The notes beneath the pieces are model-generated. The model searched no databases and was not told the origin of the DNA. It worked only from the letters and a program-made list of their open reading frames with translations. DNA of 64,000 nt, taken from contig CANJKZ010000774.1 of the NCBI GenBank assembly GCA_947471745.1, positions 4,906,501-4,970,500 on the forward strand, written 5' to 3'. Positions within the stretch are counted from its first letter, which is position 1. Every line of letters starts with the position of its first letter. This document shows, one piece after another, positions 58,101-64,000 of the stretch. A program made the position numbers and the translations under genes. The DNA comes from Closterium sp. Naga37s-1. Lineage: Eukaryota; Streptophyta; Zygnematophyceae; Desmidiales; Closteriaceae.

Positions 58101-61100
58101 AACTCTAGCACCTCCAAGACGAGTAGCTCCAGTACCTCCAACTCCAATGCCACCAGCGGCAGAGCCTCTAGCTCCGGCGGCTCCACTCCTAAGGCGAGTG
58201 CGCTGAGCAAACCACTCGCGCAGCTGCGGCGCGGAGAGAGGCTCCTGCCGGGGAGACAGTCGTGGCGAGGCACTCGCAGGACCTCAAGCAGACACAGTAC
58301 CCCTGCGCGCAGCACCCCCAGACTCCGCACCCTCAGACTCAGCACCCCCAGGCTCCGCACCCGCAGGCTCAGCACCCCTAGGCTCCACACTCGCAGGCTA
58401 AGAACCCCCAGACGCAGCACCCCCAGACGCAGCACCTCTAGCAGCACCTGAGTCTACAGCGACCTCGACAGGCACAGTCCCGGGGAGTGGGTCTACCTGA
58501 GACACACTTGAGGGAGCAGGACCCTGAGGGGGGAGGGGGTCTACCGGAGGGGGACCTGGAGCAAGGAAGAGTGGCGGGGGTGGGAGAGGGGCAGAGCGGT
58601 AGGGGAAGAGACGGTAAAAGGGAACTGACTCGTCAAATGTGACGTCTTGAGAGGGAAGGACACGGCGCGAGATGGTGTGGGAAAACTGCCAGCAAGGCAC
58701 ATCAGGGGGAAAGCCAAGGAAGACGCAAGGAATAGCGCAAGAGGAGAGTTTGTCCGCGGAAGTATCGCGGACAAAGGCACGAGAGCCCCAGACCCGGAAC
58801 ACCGATGCATCGCCAACCTTTCCCGTCCAACGCAGTGTGGGCGAGGTCTCCGGCAAGGAGACACGGGGCCAGAGGTTGAGCTGATGCGCAGCGTACCGGA
58901 CCGCAAACGACCACAGAAAATGGGGAGCAGCCGCATGGATCATGGAGGTACGAGCCACCTCCATGACTAAGCCAATGCGGCACTCAGCAATCCCATTTTG
59001 CTGCGGTGAGGCCGGAAGCGTGAACGACTGGAGGATGCCCTCCCCACGACAAAAGTCCCGCAAGAGGTTGGAGGAGAACTCACCACCTGTGTCAGAGTGC
59101 AGACGCACGACAGGAAGGTAATCGCGGAACCGCTCGCGGAGCTGAAGACGGACTGCGCAGATCCAAGGGATCAAGACATCAGGGGCCTCACCCTTGCTGC
59201 GCAAGGGGAAGACCGTGGTATAATGCGTGTAGTCGTCAACAACCAGCAGAAAGTACCGCTCGCGGCCCTGTCCACAGACGCGGGCTGGGCCCCACACGTC
59301 CATGTGGAGAGTCTGTAGGGGAGCAATCGACGGGGGAAACGAGGAGTGAGGAGCGGCGCGCTGCCGCCCTTCGATGCAAGGAAGGCAGGGCGGGGCAGGC
59401 GAGGGCGGGAGGGGAGGCAGAGACCTGGGAAGACCAGAGTCAAGGAGGCGGGAGTGCATGCCACGAAGGCATGGCAAGGAGGGGTGACCAAGGTGGTGGT
59501 GCCAAAGGAGAGTCTGGTCCAAGAGGAGGCGACACGCGCAGGGGGGTGCTACCGGACCTGACGCGGACACCTGGGCAGACGCAGCTACCTGAGGAGGCTC
59601 GGTAGCCAGTGTGTACAGACTCGACCTAGGCCGACGAGTGAACGTGGCTAGGTGACGGCCCGTCCGTGTACACGTGCAGATCGACACATGCTGACCCCCA
59701 TGAGTGGTGGTAGTGACCATCGCATCCTGGAGAGCAGCGGTACTCACCAAGTTCGTAGAGAACGAGGGGAGGTGAAGACCTGAGAGTGAACCGGACGGAA
59801 CCGCCGGACACGGGAGAACACTGGAGGAACGGGCAAGAAGTGGGCCCCCTGAGGGGTCAGCCAACCTGACCGGTATAGAAGCAGAGAGAGGAGTGCGAAA
59901 GAAACATCGGGAAGCACCCGAGTGAAGCGTAAAGGTGTGCAAGGCCTCAGCAGGCGCAGTACCAGGGAGAGCAGACTCACTAGCACCTAGAGCAGCAGCC
60001 TCTATACCTGGGTCAGGTGGCACACACAAGTAACAGTCACCCTCAGCACTAACAGTCAAGGCATACATAGCAGCAAGGATAGCATCATAGTCAAGATCAA
60101 AGATAGCAACTCAAGACCTAAGCAGCTCTGCCCAGCGGGGCCGCTCGGCCTCGTCACCAAACTCTGCGCGCCAAGCGTCGTCTAGGCGGGAGAAGCAGCG
60201 GTGCTGAGTGTGAGGCTTCCCGCATGTCTGACCAGCACGGTCACCCGTGCGAATGACATACGAGCAGCTAACACTACCCCCAGACGCCCCACGCTGAGCA
60301 AACCACTCACGAAGCTGCTGGGGCGAAGGGGTCTTGCTCCGACGCTGCTCCTGCTGCCTCTGGCCACCGCGAACCTCCCCTCTGAACAGCTCCACCCTGA
60401 CTACCACCACTCCCATCGCCGCCACGACCGCCACCTCCACCGCCCCCACCGTTACCGCCACCAAAGCCCCCACTCCCGCCACCACTCCCACCGCTGCCAC
60501 CACCTCCGCTACCTCCACCACCTCCACTGCCGCCACCACCACCACCCTCGCTGCCCCCTCCACCACTCCTGCCACCCTTGCCCTTACTGCTGCGGCGCTT
60601 CCCACCTTTAGCAGAAGCAGCCCCGACATCCTCAGTACCAAGGACGTCAACAGCAGCAGCAGAAGCGTAGGAGGGGGCAAGGAGGGAGGGGGAGCATGCC
60701 TCAAAGAAGGGAGTGCGAGGAGTGCCACGAGCAGCACCTACAACGACTACGCTAGTCTCTACTACAAGGAGGTGCTTCTCAAGCAGGTCGACAGTGAGGT
60801 CGGTGGGGTCAAGTGCGAGAAAGTGGTCCTTGATTGCGCGAAGAGAGTCAGGGAGGTGGGTGATTATGAAGTAGAGAGTGATGTACATTGGGGGGGGGGG
60901 TTTCCTGTCTAGGAACTCGGCTGGAAGGGCAGAGCGGTAGCGAGCGTCGCTAGTGCGAAGGTGGGTGATGAGGTCCTCGAATGTGGCAAAGGCGGACAGC
61001 TCGGGAAACAGGTAGGGCAGTAGAAGACGGCCTAGAGCAGCAGTGGCAGGGGAGGAGTAACGGGCGACTACAGCGCCGTACAGTGCTTTAGCAGTCTTGT

Positions 61101-61559
61101 GCTGTCCGAAGTGAGCGCATTCGGCTAACGGCAGGTGGTTGCGAACGGCTAAGCGAGCAGCAGCGTCACGGGTAAGCCACTGTGAGCGAGTCGCACTGTC
61201 AGCTGTGGCGGGAGGGGCGAGAGAGGCTCCAGACGTGTGGTCAAACAACGAAACGCTGTCTCTAGAATCGCTCAGTAGGTACAGCTGTAAGTCGTCGAGC
61301 CACGTATCGAACTGAATCGGACGGCCCTCATGATCGAAGCTGAGTACACAGAGAGAAGCCATAGCAGGCAGAACACGGTGGCGTGTGGCCAGCAGAGCAG
61401 CACGCAGGGAGGGCGGTGTTAGAGCACGAGGGAAGCGCGCAGGGCAGAGCAGGGCGGTGCACAGCAAGTCGGGCATTAGCCGGGCGGCGCAAGCAGCAGG
61501 GCTGGCAGCAGCCGGGCAGCGCACGCAGCAGGGCGGGCAGCAGCCGGGCGGTGCAAGGG

Positions 61560-62110
61560 CTGCAGAGGAGGCGGCAAGCGGGCCGCAAGGGGCGGCGAGC
61601 GGGCTGCAAGTGGCGGCGCGCAGGCTGCAAGAGGGGCGGCTTGCGGGCTGCAAGGGGCGGCAAGCGGGCCGCAGGCGGGCAGCGAGCGGGCTGCAGGCGT
61701 GTAGCGAGCTGGCTGCAGGGGCGGCGAGCGGGCTGCAGACAGGCGGCAAGCGGGCTGCAGGGGTGGCGAGCTGGCCGCAGGTAGGCGGCGAGCGGGCTGC
61801 AGGGGCGGCTAGCGGGCCGCGAGCAAGCGTCGAGCAGGCGGCAGGGGCGGCGAGCGAGCCGCAGGCAGGCGGCGAGCAAGCTGCAGGGGCGGCGAGCGGG
61901 CCGTAGGGGCAGCAAGCGGGCTCTAGTGGTGGCGAGCGGGCCGCGAGCAAGCGGTGAGCGGGCGGCAGGGGCGGCGAGCAAGCCGCAGGCGGGCGGCGAG
62001 CGGGCCGCAAGGGCGGCGAGCGGGCCTTAGGGGCGGCGAGCGGGCCGCAAGGGCGGCGAGCGGGCCTAGGGGCGGCGGGCGGGCCGGAAGCGGGCGGCGC
62101 GCGGGCTGCA
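61560..62110 (-). repeat. Copia-4 leader tandem repeats
   Basis: About 25 imperfect units of GGCGGCGAGCGGGCTGCAG on the plus strand, between gag and the primer-binding region. Confidence 0.88.
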
Positions 62111-62340
62111 GGAGCGGCGCGCGGGCCTCAAGGAAGTGGCGAGCGGGATGCAAGGGCAGCGCGTTGGCTGCAGGGGCGGCTCGTGGGCTGCTAGGGGCGA
62201 CGCGACGAGCTGCTAGGGGCGGTGCCGCGGCCAGCAGGGCGGCGCGTCAGTAGGGTAGGGCGGCAGGGCAGTTAATGGGGCCGCCCTGTGGTGGGCCCTA
62301 AAAACTTTTCGGTCCTACGGAAGGACCTGCTCTTAAACCA

Positions 62341-62469
62341 TGTCAAACGAATGAACGAGAATTGATGCGTTGAACAGAGGTTTGGTACAAGTACTAACCC
62401 TAATTGGGTTGTACCCCTTATGGGCTACCCCGCTATAGCCTACAGAAAGTAAGCAATATAACATTGACA
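62341..62469 (-). repeat. Copia-4 5' LTR
   Basis: 129 bp, TG...CA, followed in element sense by TGGTTTAAGAGC. Confidence 0.87.
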
Positions 62470-62485
62470 CAAATGTAATTTGACA

Positions 62486-63041
62486 TGCAATGAATCGAGG
62501 TAGCGAGGATTGCACTAGAGTGTTCAACGAGTACAAAATATGAGCGAAGGCATGAGCGAATACTTATACCAGGCCCTCAGATTGGTTTTGGGCTAGTCTG
62601 AAAATTCAGAGTTGGTACATGACTTAACTCTGAAAATCAGAGTTTTTCCTGCAAAAATACCACTGCACACTATAAAAAGTCGCATTTTTCCTGGTTTTTC
62701 TAAATAAAGGCTGAATTTTCAGAGTTCACTTCGAAAAAAGGCTGAAACATCAGAGTTTTTTTGGCAAATCAGAGAAATTTCTCTGACTTCTGGGGGCCTG
62801 ACTTATACGCGAAAATGTGCTAACGGTAACGCGGTGCGTGCGAGCTAGCTAGTGCTACACTGGCGCGAGGTTCGGGCTAGTCCCGAAGCGTAGGCCGACT
62901 CGGCTGCTCCAGCAGTGCGAGGTTTGGTGAAACAGTGCGCGCGAAGTTGGCAAAGCCCCGTTAGCAGTAACGGGCGAACAGCGGCTGCTGCTGTATGCGA
63001 TGTGGCAGTCGCGGTAAGGAATAGCGAGAAAATTCCTCACA
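62486..63041 (-). mobile_element. Gypsy LTR, right copy (carries a MITE and borders Copia-2)
   Basis: Matches the left gypsy LTR from TGCAATGAATC to the end CCTCACA. The Copia-2 LTR ends immediately before it at 62485, so Copia-2 inserted inside this LTR. A 231-bp MITE interrupts it at 62570-62800. The five bases outside its end (ACTGA) do not match those outside the left LTR (TGGAG), so the two LTRs may not stem from one insertion. Confidence 0.8.
62570..62800. mobile_element. hAT-like MITE, 231 bp, in a gypsy LTR
   Basis: Inverted ends CAGGCCCTCAGA and CAGGCCCCCAGA, with a perfect 8-bp duplication ACTTATAC at 62562-62569 and 62801-62808. The left gypsy LTR has a single ACTTATAC (28656-28663) with no insert, i.e. 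a paired empty site. The interior is AT-rich with repeated TCTGAAAAT/TTCAGAG motifs, as in the 1035-bp element at 8836-9870. Confidence 0.92.
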
Positions 63042-63138
63042 ACTGATTTAGGCGCCTCTGTCGTGTCGAAACACCAAGACAGAAGCGAAGAAGCTCGTAT
63101 CGAAATATCGGTGAGTCAACCCTCGGAGGTTGAATAAC

Positions 63139-63473
63139 TGTTGGAGGTTACGCGAAAGTCAAAGGTCAGCGACCTTTGACCTGACAAATGCAGCGCGACA
63201 GCAAGGACAACCAACTGTCTCGATACTGAGCAGTTGCCCGAGTCGACACTGTATCGAACCGCAACAGCAACAGTAAAACAGTTAACTGTATCTCTTCATA
63301 TTCCTTTGTATTCTTATAAAAGCTTGTATCTCTTTTATTATTATCAACTTACTTTGCCCTCACATACTAGTGCAAGGTGGTTCACAACTCTTTAATTAAC
63401 GCTTCCGCTACTACACCAACTCTACCCAGAGTTCACCCCTGCAAAGATCCTAAGGGGGCTGTTCAGCCCAACA
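63139..63473 (+). repeat. 5' LTR of the edge element
   Basis: 335 bp with 6-bp perfect inverted ends TGTTGG/CCAACA. The partner LTR lies outside the window, so the boundary is inferred. Confidence 0.65.
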
Positions 63474-64000
63474 TGGTATGAGAGCTATCAGGGGGAATTC
63501 AACTTCTATACCGACAACATCAACAAGCATGGCTACACAAAAGGAAAGGAGCAACTCCAACGGCTCCCAGGGCACTACTCCTACTCCACCTCCTGCCTCT
63601 GGCCTACAGACAGAGGAGGGCACAGCAACAAGACCCAGAGCAACATCTACCGAGACTCCCGCGAATCAACCTGCAGACTTCGACCAGAGCATGATGGAGA
63701 AGTTTTTCTCCTTCATGTCCTTCTACGAGCAACACCAACAATCAGCACCTGCGCAGTCACACAACAGCAACAACAACGGAGCAACACCCATGAGTCTCGA
63801 CGGCTCATCATATGCACGAGGAAATCAACAACAGCAGCCTACCTTTGCTCCGTACGAGCGTGGGTCCATCAGCTTTATGCCACACCCACAGCCTTCACCT
63901 GGACAAGAAAAATCACTGGACGCATTACAAGTTCAGTCGCAGTTCGCACACGTTCTGAAGATGCAGACGCCAAGTCCTTTCGATGGAAAGGACTTCTTCA
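63139..64000 (+). mobile_element. LTR retrotransposon, 5' part, cut by the window end
   Basis: Putative 335-bp 5' LTR at 63139-63473, bounded by TGTTGG and CCAACA, with a TATAAAA at about 63316. The primer-binding region TGGTATGAGAGC follows at 63474. A gag-like frame starts at 63529 and stays open to the window end (157 codons): Gln/Asn/Ser-rich, then Q-T-P-S-P-F-D-G-K-D-F-F, the sort of motif seen near the start of gag in plant LTR elements. Base composition is far less GC-rich than in the Copia-1 to -4 family, so this is a separate lineage; copia versus gypsy cannot be told from this part. It looks whole as far as seen. Confidence 0.7.

Larger units (their letters stand above)
47687..62469 (-). 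mobile_element. Copia-4, Ty1/copia fossil (hosts Copia-3)
   Basis: Minus-strand element inserted in the Copia-2 LTR; perfect target duplication CAAAT at 47682-47686 and 62470-62474. The LTRs are 62341-62469 (5', 129 bp) and 47687-47818 (3', 132 bp) and differ by about 15% in bases plus small gaps. Its DNA lies in two parts, 47687-48031 and 55324-62469, because Copia-3 is nested in its 3' untranslated region. Primer-binding region TGGTTTAAGAGC; leader repeats at about 61560-62110; gag from 61362; poly-Gly segment, zinc knuckle, protease, integrase, hinge, reverse transcriptase and RNase H down to 55345; 3' hairpin at 47883-47920. It is broken, with a handful of breaks. Confidence 0.9.

Noticed and set aside
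1-64000. tRNA or rRNA genes
   Set aside because: I found no stretch I could defend as a tRNA or rRNA gene by eye; a covariance-model scan would be needed to exclude them.

Overview
The window is nuclear DNA of a streptophyte (a land plant or, more likely from the character of the genes and repeats, a charophyte alga; a zygnematophyte such as Closterium is my guess, not shown). The evidence is a receptor-like cytoplasmic kinase of the plant VII type, two plant-specific ATL RING-H2 genes, an NPH3/RPT2-type BTB gene and a DUF538 gene, with GT-AG introns that restore frame.

Left part, 1-28570, is host sequence with small DNA transposons. In order: a decayed zinc-finger remnant at the left edge; an RLCK gene on the minus strand (583-2912) whose frame is interrupted in the activation segment; a tandem pair of intronless ATL genes (5803-6543 and 7570-8506, the second interrupted in its RING); a 1035-bp non-autonomous hAT-like element (8836-9870) with an 8-bp target duplication; a 259-bp TTAA-flanked MITE (11078-11336); a nine-exon gene for an unrecognised 653-aa helical, Ala-rich protein (11630-17183) that is full of small tandem duplications, one of which appears to have created an intron; an eleven-exon NPH3-like gene (18429-22640, 804 aa); a possible small membrane ORF; a second copy of the TTAA MITE (24186-24445); and a two-exon DUF538 gene on the minus strand (26296-27109).

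Right part, 28571-64000, is a stack of LTR retrotransposon fossils. A Ty3/gypsy chromovirus on the minus strand is the base layer (one LTR at 28571-36319, internal part 36320-38949, a second LTR at 62486-63041). Copia-1 (28672-36088, +) sits in its left LTR. Copia-2 (-, from about 38950 to 47686, LTR finished at 62475-62485) sits in its right LTR. A 1.7-kb element with copia LTRs and no gag-pol, called N1 here (45596-47298, +), sits in the Copia-2 leader. Copia-4 (47687-62469, -) sits in the Copia-2 LTR, and Copia-3 (48032-55323, +) sits in Copia-4. A 231-bp hAT-like MITE (62570-62800) sits in the right gypsy LTR. A further LTR element begins at 63139 and leaves the window. The copia elements are one family: LTRs of about 120-140 bp, a GC-rich tandem-repeat leader, a poly-Gly gag with a non-canonical zinc knuckle, a Gly/Ala hinge inside pol, and a 38-base hairpin upstream of the 3' LTR that N1 shares.

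Most worth a second look: the intron that matches a tandem duplication of an AGGT-bearing exon piece, the repeated exon-scale duplications in the same gene, the conserved retroelement hairpin, the hAT-like family with TCTGA arrays and a paired empty site, and the LTR-age conflict in the nest.
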